Notes under the pieces: model-generated
What the model saw: the letters and a program-made list of their open reading frames with translations, nothing else
The model's database searches: none
What the model was told of the DNA's origin: nothing
Shown: positions 8,619 through 17,799 of the stretch, piece after piece
Layout: every line of letters starts with the position of its first letter
Position numbering within the stretch: position 1 is the stretch's first letter
NCBI GenBank assembly: GCA_018261615.1
Contig: JAGTSE010000026.1
Coordinates: 23,053-87,052, forward strand
Direction of reading: 5' to 3'
DNA: 64,000 bases
From: Pseudomonadota bacterium
Lineage (GTDB): Bacteria; Pseudomonadota; Gammaproteobacteria; Enterobacterales; Enterobacteriaceae
Position numbers and translations under genes: made by a program

Positions 8619-8647
8619 TTTCATAAAAAACCATCAGGGAGCGCAGT

Positions 8648-9292
8648 ATGATCATGAAGAAATCCGCCTTTGTTCTGGGCATGGGAGTATTAGTGGGTAG
8701 CACACATGGCATGGCTCACGATCATCACCACGGAAAGCCGCTGACAGAAGTGGAACGCAAAGCCAGCGAAGGTATTTTCGACAATAAAGATGTCAAGGAT
8801 CGGTCACTCTCAGACTGGGACGGGATCTGGCAATCGCTGAATCCCTTGCTGCTGAATGGCTTTCTCGATCCGGTGCTGGAGAAAAAAGCGCAGCACGGCG
8901 ACAAAACCGTGGAGGAGTACCGCGCTTACTACAAAAAAGGGTATGCGACCGACATCGACACCATCGGCATTGAAAATAACGTGATTGAGTTTCATACCGG
9001 CAAAACGGTCACCCGCTGCCGCTATGACTACGCCGGTTATAAAATTCTGACCTACACCTCCGGCAAGAAAGGCGTGCGCTATCTGTTTGAATGTAAAGAC
9101 GCGCAGTCAAAAGCACCGAAATTTGTGCAATTCAGCGACCACATTATTGCGCCACGCCAGTCGCTGCATTTCCATATTTTTATGGGTAACGAATCCCAGC
9201 AAGCGCTGCTGAAAGCGATGGATAACTGGCCGACCTTCTATCCGTACAATTTGAACAAAGCGCAGATCGTCGACGAAATGCTGCACCATTGA
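8648..9292 (+). CDS. zinT: Periplasmic zinc/cadmium-binding protein ZinT
   Basis: A 214-residue ZinT (YodA) protein that binds zinc in the periplasm and hands it to ZnuABC under zinc shortage. It has a signal peptide ending near HGMA, then the histidine-rich HDHHHGK at the mature N-terminus. The calycin-like YodA domain follows, with the conserved [12 protein letters not shown] and the [11 protein letters not shown] metal-site segment. GGGAG precedes the ATG by 6 bases. A Zur box lies just upstream. It ends 23 bases from the convergent NmrA-like gene. Confidence 0.95.
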   Translation: MIMKKSAFVLGMGVLVGSTHGMAHDHHHGKPLTEVERKASEGIFDNKDVKDRSLSDWDGIWQSLNPLLLNGFLDPVLEKKAQHGDKTVEEYRAYYKKGYATDIDTIGIENNVIEFHTGKTVTRCRYDYAGYKILTYTSGKKGVRYLFECKDAQSKAPKFVQFSDHIIAPRQSLHFHIFMGNESQQALLKAMDNWPTFYPYNLNKAQIVDEMLHH

Positions 9293-9315
9293 TGCCAGCG
9301 GGCAGTTCAGCCAGA

Positions 9316-10236
9316 TTACGCCAGATGTTCCTGCAACCAGCCTTTAACGTCCTGCGTCGCTATCTGATGCCGGGCGTTCCAGGTCTGCTCCATCGGCCAC
9401 CAAACCCCTTCGCCGCGGGCGAAAGCGATACGATAGCGGCACATTTGATCCTCCGGTTGCAGGCGCAGGGCGTCTGTTAACGCAGACAGAGTATAGACGC
9501 CTCTTTTAAACACCTGCCCGGTTACGGCTTCAACGGTATCTGCAAGAGTGGCATACGAGAGCGTTTCCCCGGCAATCAGTACCACCTCGTTCACAATGCG
9601 CGGTTGATGCAGATAGATAGCGGTGGTCAGCCGACCGATATCCGCAGGCGAAGTCACTGTCACCTGCGTCGCCCATCCGCCCAGCGCATTCATCGTTTTT
9701 TGCTCCAGATTTACCACATCGAATGCCGGTTCAAACAGGAAGCTGGTAAACATACCGGTCGAAACGATCACCCATTCGGTGCCGGTTTGCGCCCGTAACA
9801 GCTCCCGAACATCATACTGTTCGTCCCACACCGGCTGGCCGCTGCCTTTTCCCACTACATCGTAATCCACGCCAAACTGCCAGGGAAAATAACGGCACAC
9901 GCCAGCGGCCAGCACCGCGCGGGTAATTTTGAGTTGCGTACCCGCTCCGGCGACAAAGCCCATGCAATTTATCACCGTGTCAAACTGCGCCAGCAGTGGG
10001 ATGAGCGAGTCAACCGTACTGGTCGCAATATCGACAGCAATAAATCTCGCACCGCGATCCACCGATTTTTGATGTGCCGCCGATCGCAAATGGCCGCGTT
10101 CATCCCACGCACCTGGCGAAACCACAACCGTGACTGAGCCCTGCGCCTGCGTAACGGCAGGCACCAGCGCGTTCAGCACCGCCGCGCCAAGTTGTCCCGC
10201 CCCAAGCACCAATATGTTTTCGTTCTGTATTTTCAT
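9316..10236 (-). CDS. NmrA-family NAD(P)-binding aromatic alcohol reductase-like protein
   Basis: A 306-residue atypical short-chain dehydrogenase of the NmrA/isoflavone-reductase group. The Rossmann nucleotide loop is LGAGQLGAAVL (residues about 11-21); INCMGFVAGAGTQL and RYFPWQFGVDYD are typical of the aromatic alcohol reductase subfamily. There is no classical YxxxK catalytic pair in the standard SDR position, as expected for NmrA-like proteins. It is divergent from a LysR regulator 139 bases away, which probably controls it. Substrate is not known. Confidence 0.82.
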   Translation of the reverse strand: MKIQNENILVLGAGQLGAAVLNALVPAVTQAQGSVTVVVSPGAWDERGHLRSAAHQKSVDRGARFIAVDIATSTVDSLIPLLAQFDTVINCMGFVAGAGTQLKITRAVLAAGVCRYFPWQFGVDYDVVGKGSGQPVWDEQYDVRELLRAQTGTEWVIVSTGMFTSFLFEPAFDVVNLEQKTMNALGGWATQVTVTSPADIGRLTTAIYLHQPRIVNEVVLIAGETLSYATLADTVEAVTGQVFKRGVYTLSALTDALRLQPEDQMCRYRIAFARGEGVWWPMEQTWNARHQIATQDVKGWLQEHLA

Positions 10237-10375
10237 TTCGCGTCCTCATTTAATCAGCTAGCAGTTTTACTGCACTGAACAAAAGATTACGGCGAAGGCG
10301 TGATTTCGATAAGGCACAAAATTCAGGTTTAACTGTTCGTTAAAATGGGATAATCAACAACAGGCGGAGGGAAAA

Positions 10376-11269
10376 GTGGATAAACTGGAATCAATGCGCG
10401 TTTATGTGCAAGTGGTGGAAACGCGCAGTTTTGCCCGTACCGCAGAAGCGCTCAGCCTGCCGCGTTCCACCGTCTCACGGGTAATTAAAGAGCTGGAAAA
10501 CGGGCTGGGATTGCAGCTTTTACAGCGCACCACGCGCAAACTCAGCGTGACGACGGAAGGAAGCCGCTACTACGAGGCGTGTAAAAGGATACTGGATGAT
10601 ATCACCGCGCTGGAGTCCTCTTTCCCCGGCACTCACGGCCGGCCCGCAGGTCGCCTGAAAATAGGCATGCCGCAATCGCTGGCACGACACTGCATTTTGC
10701 CCCGACTGGGTGAATTTTTGCACCGCTACCCGCAACTGACGGTGACGCTGTGCTCCAGCGATAACGTTGAGGATGTGATACAGGAAGGGTATGACTGCGT
10801 AATTCGTACCGGCAGAGTGGAGGATTCCACCACGCTGGTGGCACGTCCGCTGGCGAGGTTTAGCTGGATGGTGCTGGCATCCCCGCAGTACATTGCGCAG
10901 TATGGCAATCCCGCTGATTTACAGACGTTACGCCAGCATAAGGCCGTGGGCTATCTGAATCACCGCACCGGGCGTACCACCGACTGGCTGCTGAGCCACG
11001 CAGGCGACGATCATGAAATCCGTCTCAGCGAGACGCTGATCGTTGACGATACGGATGCTTATATTCAGGCCGGGATACAAGGGATGGGGCTGATTCGCGT
11101 CGCCAGTTATCTTGCTCAACCCTGGCTTGCAAGCGGAGCGCTGGTACGCTGTATGGAGAACTACGCCTTTGACTTGCCCCTGTCGCTGGTTTACCCGCAA
11201 AGTCGCTATTTACCGCCCTCAGTGCGGGCGTTTTATGACTGGAGTAAAGCGGTGCTCAATCAGCAATAA
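10376..11269 (+). CDS. LysR-family transcriptional regulator
   Basis: A 297-residue LysR protein with the N-terminal winged helix-turn-helix (residues about 1-60: SFARTAEALSLPRSTVSRVIKELE) and a C-terminal substrate-binding-like domain. The HTH sequence and the GMGLIRVASYLAQPWL segment resemble the PecT/DmlR-like clade common in enterics. It starts with GTG after GGAGGGAAAA. It is divergently oriented from the NmrA-like reductase, the usual arrangement for a LysR regulator and its target. Confidence 0.88.
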   Translation: MDKLESMRVYVQVVETRSFARTAEALSLPRSTVSRVIKELENGLGLQLLQRTTRKLSVTTEGSRYYEACKRILDDITALESSFPGTHGRPAGRLKIGMPQSLARHCILPRLGEFLHRYPQLTVTLCSSDNVEDVIQEGYDCVIRTGRVEDSTTLVARPLARFSWMVLASPQYIAQYGNPADLQTLRQHKAVGYLNHRTGRTTDWLLSHAGDDHEIRLSETLIVDDTDAYIQAGIQGMGLIRVASYLAQPWLASGALVRCMENYAFDLPLSLVYPQSRYLPPSVRAFYDWSKAVLNQQ

Positions 11270-11460
11270 ACCGGGCGATCGCCGCCATATGCGGGAAGTC
11301 TTTATTCGCGGCTATGGCATTCCGCCGCAGTCGTTGCGTAGCGGGCGCTAAGCCCTATTTTCTCTTTGCGGATGAAAGTGCTGTCGCCCGAAAGTGGATT
11401 ATTTGTTCGCACAGACGGCGTAGACTGAGCGCAGTTTTATACGCTTAAAGGAGCAGAAAA

Positions 11461-11751
11461 ATGCAGGAAAAAATTACCATTGTCGCCACCATTACCGCCC
11501 ATGCAGGCGCCCGCGACAAAGTAGCCCAGGCGCTGAAAACCGTGGAACGGGACGTTCAGGGCGAGCCGGGATGCGAGCAGTACCAGCTACATGTCAACAG
11601 CAAAAACGATCATCAGTTCGTGATGATTGAGCGCTGGCAATCGGCGCAAATGCTGGCGCAGCATGAACAAGCCGCACCGTTCAAAGCGATGGTCAGCGCC
11701 ATCGACGGTTTAGCCGATTTGCAGGTAACGACGCTGACGACTGTTGCCTGA
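11461..11751 (+). CDS. Antibiotic biosynthesis monooxygenase (ABM)-domain protein
   Basis: A 96-residue single-domain ABM protein, related to YgiN-type quinol monooxygenases. The pattern EKITIVATITAHAGARDKV, GCEQYQLHVN, FVMIERWQS and the central His of LAQHEQA fits the ferredoxin-like dimeric fold. An AAAGGAG site precedes the ATG. The stop codon lies within a 14-base tandem repeat. Function in quinone or aldehyde stress is only a family-level guess. Confidence 0.8.
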   Translation: MQEKITIVATITAHAGARDKVAQALKTVERDVQGEPGCEQYQLHVNSKNDHQFVMIERWQSAQMLAQHEQAAPFKAMVSAIDGLADLQVTTLTTVA

Positions 11752-11770
11752 CGACTGTTGCCTGACGACT
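11735..11770. repeat. 14-base tandem repeat over the ABM-gene stop codon
   Basis: The unit TGACGACTGTTGCC occurs twice in tandem and is followed by a partial third copy TGACGACT. The second copy contributes the TGA stop codon, so a slippage event would leave the protein unchanged. Confidence 0.85.
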
Positions 11771-11793
11771 AGTAGCCTCTCCCATTAGGCTCT

Positions 11794-11820
11794 AAACCCA
11801 GGCGTTGCCTGGGTTCTTTG
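11794..11820. terminator. Bidirectional terminator
   Basis: AACCCAGGC-gtt-GCCTGGGTT followed by CTTTG, placed between the convergent ABM gene and TetR gene. The stem is 9 bases and GC-rich; the U tract is short. Confidence 0.65.
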
Positions 11821-11823
11821 TCT

Positions 11824-12459
11824 TCACGCTTTCACCAGTTCCGGCCATAAACGCAGTGTGGTGTCGATAATCTTCATCAGCTTTTCCCGCGTCGCACCTT
11901 CCCGCGCGCTGACCGCCATCCCCTGCACAATACACATTAAGAAATGCGCAATAACCGGCAGATCGCTGTGTGACGGGATCTCACCGCGCAACTGGCGCTG
12001 CTGCAAAAACGTCAGCAGGGTCTGCTCCTGCGAGGCATGCTTTTCCCTGATCGTCTCGACGATAGGCGCAGCCAACGATGATACCGTGGCAGAGGTGTTG
12101 ATCAAAAAGCAGCCCGCTGGCGTGTCGCTACGGGTAAAACAGCTGACTACCGCTGTGAAATAATCCCGCAGCGCCTGGGTTACGCTCTTCTCATCACAAA
12201 ACAGCGTCGCCTGGTATTTCGCAATAAAGAGTGCCATATAGCGGTCGAGAACCGCCATGAATAACCCTTCTTTATTGGTGAACTCCGCATACAGCGTTGG
12301 CGCTTTCGCGCCGGTAGCTTCCGCCAGTTCAGCCAGTGATGTGGCTTCATAGCCATACTGCCAGAACAGCATCATCGCCTTGTCTATCATCTCTGCTCTG
12401 TCGAAGACTTTCGGTCGCCCACGACTTTTTTTCGTACAGCATGTGACATCGGTTGTCAT
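11824..12459 (-). CDS. TetR-family transcriptional regulator
   Basis: A 211-residue TetR/AcrR-type repressor. The ATG at 12,459 follows GGGAGGAACC. The N-terminal HTH domain reads RGRPKVFDRAEMIDKAMMLFWQYGYEATSLAELAEATG with APTLYAEFTNKEGLF as the recognition region. The C-terminal ligand domain contains TPAGCFLINTSA, as in the YcfQ/NemR-like and ComR-like clades. It is divergent, across 249 AT-rich bases, from a DUF1471 gene. Its ligand and targets cannot be read from the sequence. Confidence 0.88.
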   Translation of the reverse strand: MTTDVTCCTKKSRGRPKVFDRAEMIDKAMMLFWQYGYEATSLAELAEATGAKAPTLYAEFTNKEGLFMAVLDRYMALFIAKYQATLFCDEKSVTQALRDYFTAVVSCFTRSDTPAGCFLINTSATVSSLAAPIVETIREKHASQEQTLLTFLQQRQLRGEIPSHSDLPVIAHFLMCIVQGMAVSAREGATREKLMKIIDTTLRLWPELVKA

Positions 12460-12618
12460 GGTTCCTCCCTTGTCCACATTAATTTAATTAATAATCATTA
12501 TAAAAACATTGCATGGGCGATGACCAGCTAAGATTTTGAAAAAATTAATCACAATAATTTATTGATTAATAAAATATTTATATTTATTTTAATGATCACT
12601 ATAAAAATAATATTGACG

Positions 12619-12634
12619 AGTGACGCAGATCACA
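12619..12634. promoter_or_regulatory. Probable CRP site
   Basis: AGTGACGCAGATCACA fits TGTGA-N6-TCACA with one mismatch. It lies 75-90 bases upstream of the first DUF1471 gene, within a long AT-rich region. Confidence 0.5.
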
Positions 12635-12708
12635 TTTATGATTTACCTATCGATCGTTAAGTTAATGCTTGCGACGCCCAAGCAAACCATTTTAGAAAGG
12701 TAAATCAC

Positions 12709-12966
12709 ATGAAAAGCATTCAATCCCTGATCGCCGTTGCAGTCCTCAGCTCCCTCTCTTTCGCCAGCATGGCTGCGATAGAAGTTCAGTCTTCTCCGGC
12801 TGACCAGCAGAAAGTGGGCGTGATTTCCGCCGATGCCGGTACCAACCTCTCTTCGCTGGAAAGTGAACTGGCGCAGAAAGCCGATGAAATGGGCGCGAAA
12901 TCGTTCCGCATCACCTCAGTGACCGGCCCGAACACCCTGCACGGCACCGCAGTTATTTACAAATAA
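12709..12966 (+). CDS. DUF1471 (YdgH/BhsA/McbA-like) periplasmic protein
   Basis: An 85-residue exported protein with signal peptide MKSIQSLIAVAVLSSLSFASMA. The mature part follows the YhcN/BhsA pattern (KVGVISADAGTNLSSLESELAQKADEMGAKSFRI) that defines DUF1471. Members are linked to stress resistance, biofilm formation and outer-membrane changes. A CRP-like site and an AGAAAGG ribosome site lie upstream. It is followed 89 bases later by a second gene of the same family. Confidence 0.88.
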   Translation: MKSIQSLIAVAVLSSLSFASMAAIEVQSSPADQQKVGVISADAGTNLSSLESELAQKADEMGAKSFRITSVTGPNTLHGTAVIYK

Positions 12967-13055
12967 GACGTTGGCTGGGCCATCAGCCGTAACAGAAGAT
13001 TTTTAGATTCGGGCAATAACACCCGGCATAAATGAGAAATTTAAGGAATAACACC

Positions 13056-13265
13056 ATGAAAACTTTCAATACTATCGCTATCGCTGCTGCACTTTCTGCT
13101 CTCTCTTTTGGCGCTTTCGCACAGACCGTTACGGCAACCGGCCGCACGCTGGATGATGCAGAATCCGTGATTGCCGCCCAGGCGCAAAAAGAAGGTGCGT
13201 CTTACAAAATTATTGAAGCCAATACCAATAACAACGTACACATGACAGCCGAACTGACCAAATAA
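13056..13265 (+). CDS. DUF1471-like small periplasmic protein
   Basis: A 69-residue protein from the ATG at 13,056, with an AAGGAAT site upstream. It has a clear signal peptide (MKTFNTIAIAAALSALSFGAFA) and a short DUF1471 mature domain (TLDDAESVIAAQAQKEGASYKIIEANT). It is a paralogue of the preceding gene and probably shares its promoter, ending in a strong terminator. Confidence 0.85.
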   Translation: MKTFNTIAIAAALSALSFGAFAQTVTATGRTLDDAESVIAAQAQKEGASYKIIEANTNNNVHMTAELTK

Positions 13266-13289
13266 GTTTGTTGCGATGTCTGTGTGAGA

Positions 13290-13310
13290 GGCGCCTTCGG
13301 GCGCTTTTTT
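13290..13310 (+). terminator. Rho-independent terminator of the DUF1471 genes
   Basis: GGCGCC-TTCG-GGCGC followed by TTTTTT. The tetraloop and U tract are textbook. Confidence 0.92.
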
Positions 13311-13318
13311 GTGCATAG

Positions 13319-13341
13319 TAAAGGCTGCCAGGCAGCCTTTA
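13319..13341. terminator. Second hairpin, probable terminator of the carbonic anhydrase gene
   Basis: TAAAGGCTGCC-a-GGCAGCCTTTA is a perfect 11-base-arm palindrome 40 bases past the carbonic anhydrase stop; on the minus strand it ends in TTTACTATG. Confidence 0.6.
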
Positions 13342-13380
13342 CGCATTTATCGGGGCTGACACTTCAGCCAGGGATAAGTT

Positions 13381-14016
13381 TTATTCAAAATACACCGTTG
13401 GATTTTCGGCCAGCAAAACGTATTTCTTGCTGTTTTTATCCAGCGTACGGATTTCGCCGCTTTCAATATCGTAAACCCACCCGTGCAAACGCAGCGCGTT
13501 GTCACGAAGCCCGACGGCCACAGAAGGATGCGTTTTGATATTGTTCAGCTGCGCAATCACGTTCTCTTCAACCATCGCATTGACTTTATCGGTCTCGTTT
13601 TCAAAAGTCCTTTTCTCAACAACGGCTTTTGCCGCATCTGAATAGTGCAGCCAGTGGGCTACCGCAGGCATTGACTCCAGACTCTGTGCAGTAGCAATCG
13701 CTTTCATAGCGCCGCAGTTAGAGTGACCACAAATCACGATATCCGTCACGCCCAGCGCCACAACCGCATATTCGATTGTCGCTGATACACCGCCCGGCTC
13801 CGGCCCAAACGATGGCACGATATTACCGGCATTGCGGATAACGAAAAGCTGGCCCGGCTCCTGTTGCGTCACCAGCTCCGGCACCAGACGGCTGTCTGAG
13901 CAGGAGATAAACAACGCTTTCGGGTTCTGGCTGGACGCCAGACTACGGAACAGCTCTTTACGTTGCGGGAAAATTTCTTTCTGGAAGCTGAGGAAGCCTT
14001 CGATGATATGTTGCAT
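13381..14016 (-). CDS. Beta-class carbonic anhydrase
   Basis: A 211-residue beta-carbonic anhydrase, interconverting CO2 and bicarbonate. The zinc ligands are visible: Cys39 with the Asp41/Arg43 dyad in SCSDSR, and His98/Cys101 in CGHSNCGAM. Length and the [16 protein letters not shown] segment resemble the CynT/MIG-type group rather than the house-keeping Can. There is no cyanase gene beside it, so a cyn role is not indicated. Confidence 0.92.
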   Translation of the reverse strand: MQHIIEGFLSFQKEIFPQRKELFRSLASSQNPKALFISCSDSRLVPELVTQQEPGQLFVIRNAGNIVPSFGPEPGGVSATIEYAVVALGVTDIVICGHSNCGAMKAIATAQSLESMPAVAHWLHYSDAAKAVVEKRTFENETDKVNAMVEENVIAQLNNIKTHPSVAVGLRDNALRLHGWVYDIESGEIRTLDKNSKKYVLLAENPTVYFE

Positions 14017-14131
14017 AGCACGTTCTCTTTTTTCGGTATCTATTTCGGGTTGAGAAAAACCTCACGCCAAAATTCCCGTATCTTGACGCAAATTGCAATA
14101 GTTCTCTTTCTGCATCTCTTTTCGTATTCCG

Positions 14132-15091
14132 TTAGCTTACGGCGAGCCGCAGGCCAAGATTGGCGGGATAAGGCGCGAAATAGTTCTGTGTTTGCAGATA
14201 ACTGTCGGGATATTCCGCCAGATAGTGTTGCAGCAATGTTAACGGCGCAAGGAGGGGCAATAACCCAAGCCGATAGTTGGTGATCACCGACAGCAGTTCG
14301 GCACGCTGCCGGTTGGTGAGCTGCCGGGTAAAATAACCCTGAATATGCATCAGCACATTGGTGTGATTCTTGCGCGAAGCGACATGCTTGAGGATCGCCA
14401 TAAACTGCTCGCGGTAAGCAACAAAGAAAGCGTCCAGATCTTGCCACTCGGCAAGCCGGGCAACAAAAGGCCCGATGTTGCGGTAACCTCCCTGATGATG
14501 AGCCAGCAACTGAAGTTTGTAGCGGCTGTGAAACGCCAGCAGATTGCTGCGGGTTAACCCCTCTTCACGTAGCGCATTCAGCTCACGTAACGCGAAGATC
14601 CGCTCGACAAAATTTTCGCACAGCAGCGGATCGTGCAAGCGCCCGTCCTCTTCTACCGGTAACCACGGGTATTTTTTCAGCAGCGCAGAGGTAAACAGAC
14701 CCGTGCCCTCTTTACGCCCGCGATGGCCCTGCTCATCATACAACCGTACACGTTCCATCCCGCAACTGGGCGATTTAGCGCAGACAATAAAGCCGGATAA
14801 GTTACTGATGGAAGGCAGGAACCGCTCGGCAAAGTCAGCCATTTTGGCCGTCACATCTTCTTGCGGATCGTGGCTAAAACGCATGCGGGTGTCGCCATCG
14901 GTCGTCTGGATCAGACGCAGCGCCGGACGAGGAACCGGCAGGCCAATGGCCATCTCCGGGCAGACAGGCTTAAACGTGACCCACTGCGCCAGGTCATCCA
15001 TGACAAACCCCATGCGCTTATGTCCTCCGTCGAAGCGCACTGCGGATCCAGTCAGACATCCGCTAATCCCAATCGTGGGTTGATGGTTCAT
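14132..15091 (-). CDS. ybgA: YbgA-type DUF523-DUF1722 protein
   Basis: A 319-residue two-domain protein. The N-terminal DUF523 (residues about 5-150) has GISGCLTGSAVRFDGGHKR, a CPEM motif and CAKSPSCGMERV, cysteines that could hold a metal cluster or sulfur. The C-terminal DUF1722 (YbgA) spans about 180-305, with LLAFHSRYKLQLLAHHQ. In E. coli ybgA precedes the photolyase gene phr. Here no photolyase is present, but a MerR regulator of the type that often accompanies light- or B12-linked genes lies just upstream on the same strand. Function remains unproven. Confidence 0.85.
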   Translation of the reverse strand: MNHQPTIGISGCLTGSAVRFDGGHKRMGFVMDDLAQWVTFKPVCPEMAIGLPVPRPALRLIQTTDGDTRMRFSHDPQEDVTAKMADFAERFLPSISNLSGFIVCAKSPSCGMERVRLYDEQGHRGRKEGTGLFTSALLKKYPWLPVEEDGRLHDPLLCENFVERIFALRELNALREEGLTRSNLLAFHSRYKLQLLAHHQGGYRNIGPFVARLAEWQDLDAFFVAYREQFMAILKHVASRKNHTNVLMHIQGYFTRQLTNRQRAELLSVITNYRLGLLPLLAPLTLLQHYLAEYPDSYLQTQNYFAPYPANLGLRLAVS

Positions 15092-15243
15092 AAATGCCCC
15101 CTGCGCTTAACGGGTATAAAAAGACTTACTTTAAAAATTACACAACAAAGTATATTTGTCTAAGTTTTATAGATGGAATTTATAAATAAACAAAGATTAC
15201 AAAGCATTATGAAAAATAAAAATTTAATCTAATGGGAGTGTTT

Positions 15244-15969
15244 TTAAAGGGTAATCACGTCGAGGGAGACAACCTGCTGCCACTGCGTAATCTGTTTTTT
15301 ACGCGCGGCGGTCAGCTTTCCGCTGGTCACCAGCAGCCATTTACGCTGCGGGAAGATCTCTGGCGCCAGCATTGCCGGAGGAGACGGGAGAATATCAATA
15401 CGCTGCCCCTGCCCGGTGCGCAGTAACGCCTCAAGCCAGATTTCACAAGGATCGTTGAGGTGCCAGCCAGTGAGCAGATAGTGTTCGCCGGGCGCTTTTT
15501 TATCCCCTTCCAGACAAAACGCTGTGTAGGAAATAATGATGCCATCGAGAATTTCCCGCAGGGTCATCATCGCCGCGACATTCGCCGACACCAGGCCACG
15601 CAGCGGACGCAACACTTCGCGCACCAGCTCGCCCCTTGGATATTCACGACCTGAGTTATAAATGAGCTGACGCAGGGATTCGATTTTGCCCTCTTTCAGA
15701 TGCTGAAGCATCGTCTGTTGAAGCGTCAGCCAGTTATTCGCATGACGACTACCCGGACGCGCCAGCAGAGGTTTCACCTGGCTAACAGGCACGCCTTTTT
15801 TTATCCAGTCGAGTATTTTTAGCGCCTGCTGCACATCGTCATCGCTGTACAACCTATGTCCGCCTTCAGTGCGCAGCGGCTTGAGCAGACCATAACGGCT
15901 CTGCCATGCACGTAGCGTCGTGGCGGGGATCCCGCAAAGCCTGGCAAATTCGCCGATCGAGTAGGACAT
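15244..15969 (-). CDS. MerR-family regulator, MlrA/BluR-like
   Basis: A 241-residue regulator from the ATG at 15,969. The N-terminal MerR HTH reads YSIGEFARLCGIPATTLRAWQSRYGLLKPLRTEGGHRLYSDDD, very like MlrA. The remaining part has the MlrA-type cobalamin-binding-fold architecture, but no DxHxxG cobalamin motif, so it is probably not a B12 sensor. It lies 152 bases upstream of the ybgA-like gene on the same strand and may control it. Confidence 0.85.
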   Translation of the reverse strand: MSYSIGEFARLCGIPATTLRAWQSRYGLLKPLRTEGGHRLYSDDDVQQALKILDWIKKGVPVSQVKPLLARPGSRHANNWLTLQQTMLQHLKEGKIESLRQLIYNSGREYPRGELVREVLRPLRGLVSANVAAMMTLREILDGIIISYTAFCLEGDKKAPGEHYLLTGWHLNDPCEIWLEALLRTGQGQRIDILPSPPAMLAPEIFPQRKWLLVTSGKLTAARKKQITQWQQVVSLDVITL

Positions 15970-16002
15970 AGGCTGCGCCTGATGAGAGAGAATAACGTTC
16001 AA

Positions 16003-16230
16003 TATATCACGGATATTTTCTTGTTGAATGAAGCACCTGCCCGCCAGCCGGAGTGCCGTAACCCTTTACTGGTTGCTATCGCATTAATCCAAAGGATAGC
16101 ACTGCGTCCAGTTGTAATTGATGCGGGCCAGTTTCAGACTGCCAGCAACATCACCATAATCACGCCCCTGCCGGGCGAGGAAGAATTCCCGCAGCGTCTG
16201 CGGCAAGTATGTTGCGCCGTAACGTAACAG
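16003..16230. other. Degraded sequence with an unidentified coding fragment
   Basis: No intact gene. Read on the minus strand between about 16,090 and 16,222 there is an open stretch with coding-like composition (containing LPQTLREFFLARQGRDYG and KLARINYNWTQ) that lacks both start and stop context. It may be the tail of a displaced gene. I do not recognise it. Confidence 0.4.
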
Positions 16231-16291
16231 GGTAATCCCCCCGAAAAAACCAGCGCATGCATAAGTGGAATTTTCTCCTAACCTGAATGCA
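16231..16291. repeat. IS end remnant, copy 1
   Basis: The stretch GGTAATCCCC...CATAAGTGGAATTTTCTCC...CTGAATGCA is nearly identical to 48,493-48,551. Here it is followed by an IS3-type orfA start, so it is best read as the terminal inverted-repeat region of an IS3-family element. Confidence 0.7.
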
Positions 16292-16302
16292 GGGGGATTT
16301 CA

Positions 16303-16416
16303 ATGAAGCGATCACGTTTTACTGACAGTCAGATCATCGCCATTCTCAAACAGGCTGAGGCGGGTACGCCAGTTTCTGAATTGTGCCGGGAGCATGGCAT
16401 CAGCAGTGCCAGATGA
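16303..16416 (+). pseudogene. IS3-family transposase OrfA, N-terminal fragment
   Basis: The first 36 or so codons (MKRSRFTDSQIIAILKQAE and then SELCREHGIS) are the start of an IS3-group OrfA helix-turn-helix. The frame is lost at about 16,416 where unrelated sequence begins. No OrfB is present. Confidence 0.85.
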
Positions 16417-16467
16417 AGACATTACTAACATCGCGGTATTTTACTCAGCAGGAAGCAGGTCAAGGGA

Positions 16468-16626
16468 ATATCCAGAGAGCTGGTAGCAAAACGTCGCATT
16501 AGGGACATTGCTGACACATTATCAAGATCCCCCTCAACCACCAATCGCGAGATCAAAAGGGTCGAAGGTGCAGAACAATACCGTGCAGCAAAAGCGGATA
16601 TTGGCGAAACTTATCTAAAGATGTGA
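16468..16626 (+). pseudogene. IS30-family transposase fragment
   Basis: A 52-codon open stretch reads ISRELVAKRRIRDIADTLSR then SPSTTNREIKRVEGAEQYRA. This is the N-terminal HTH of an IS30 transposase (pattern IAxxLxRSPSTISREIxRN). It stops at a TGA and lacks the DDE catalytic domain. It lies directly behind the OrfA fragment, indicating nested or successive insertions followed by decay. Confidence 0.75.
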
Positions 16627-17068
16627 TGTACTGATGCACCAGAGCAGTGCCTCTTATTGCAATGAGTTGTTAACCATTTCTGATTATTATTCCATCAATA
16701 ACAGTATTCCGCCAACTCGATCCAATGACGTACGATGCTGTCAAAATCACTCCCGCAGAGCACGTTGCACCACTGGCATACCCTAAACCTCTGCCAATGA
16801 CTCGGCAGCACCGCCCACATGCTGAAGAATCCGGACACTGGCTTGAACAACAACATTTCGTCACATCCATGCGCAACTCGCGAACCTAGTTGCTAAAGGC
16901 CCAGCCCTTGACATAGTTCCTTGCCACCTTCTCAGTGCATAGAAGCGTTCAAGCGCACAAGATCGCACCTCAGCTCGATACTGGTGAAGCCAAAACACGC
17001 ACTAATTGATGACGAACCACCGATACAGCGGTCCATCATTGGGCAGCAAAATTGACACAGCAACTCCG
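16627..17068. other. Degraded intergenic stretch after IS remnants
   Basis: About 440 bases with no supported gene and unusual composition compared with the flanks. Short open frames exist on both strands but have no ribosome-binding sites and no recognisable motifs. Probably further transposon debris. Confidence 0.5.
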
Positions 17069-17794
17069 TTAATTCAGTAAATCGCTAAGGAAACGTCGTG
17101 CGCGTGGATGCTTCGGTGCGCTAAAGAATTGCTCCGGCGTTGCCTTTTCCAGAATCTGCCCCTGATCCATAAACCAGATCGTGTCCGCCACATCCCGGGC
17201 GAAGTGCATTTCGTGGGTCACACACATCATGGTCATCCCTTCCTGGGCCAGCGAACGCATAACGCTTAAGACCTCGCCCACCATTTCCGGATCCAGCGCC
17301 GACGTTGGCTCATCGAACAGCATCACCGGCGGCTTCATCGCCAGCGCACGGGCAATAGCAACACGCTGCTGCTGCCCACCGGAAAGCTGCGCCGGATAGG
17401 CGTTCGCCTTGTGCGACAAGCCCACGCGCTCCAGCAATTCCCCGGCGTGTTTACGCGCCTCGGAGCGTTTGGTGCCCAGCACTTTTACCGGTGACATCAT
17501 GATGTTGTCCATCACCGACACGTGGGGGAACAGATTGAAGTTCTGAAAGACGAAACCTATTCGCGTACGCAGTTGGTTCAGGCGCGTGCTGCTGCCGTGG
17601 ATATCGATACCGTCAAACAGAATCTGCCCCTGCTCGATAGGCTCCAGGCGGTTGACCGTGCGAATCAGCGTCGATTTTCCGGAGCCAGAGGGGCCACACA
17701 CCACCACCACTTCCCCCGCTTTGACTTCAGCGCTGAGGTCGGTCAGGGCCTGGTAATCGCCATACCACTTGTTGACCTGATTAAACAAAATCAT
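17069..17794 (-). CDS. Polar amino-acid ABC transporter ATP-binding protein (GlnQ/GltL-like)
   Basis: A 241-residue ATPase starting at the ATG at 17,794 ([17 protein letters not shown]). Walker [10 protein letters not shown]-loop FQNFNLFPH, signature LSGGQQQR and Walker [15 protein letters not shown] are all present. It is the PAAT-family type that imports glutamate, glutamine or other polar amino acids. It is last in a minus-strand operon with two permeases; the reading frame overlaps the preceding permease gene by a few bases. The cognate binding protein is probably the one encoded at 25,904. Confidence 0.93.
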   Translation of the reverse strand: MILFNQVNKWYGDYQALTDLSAEVKAGEVVVVCGPSGSGKSTLIRTVNRLEPIEQGQILFDGIDIHGSSTRLNQLRTRIGFVFQNFNLFPHVSVMDNIMMSPVKVLGTKRSEARKHAGELLERVGLSHKANAYPAQLSGGQQQRVAIARALAMKPPVMLFDEPTSALDPEMVGEVLSVMRSLAQEGMTMMCVTHEMHFARDVADTIWFMDQGQILEKATPEQFFSAPKHPRARRFLSDLLN

Positions 17795-17799
17795 CGGGA

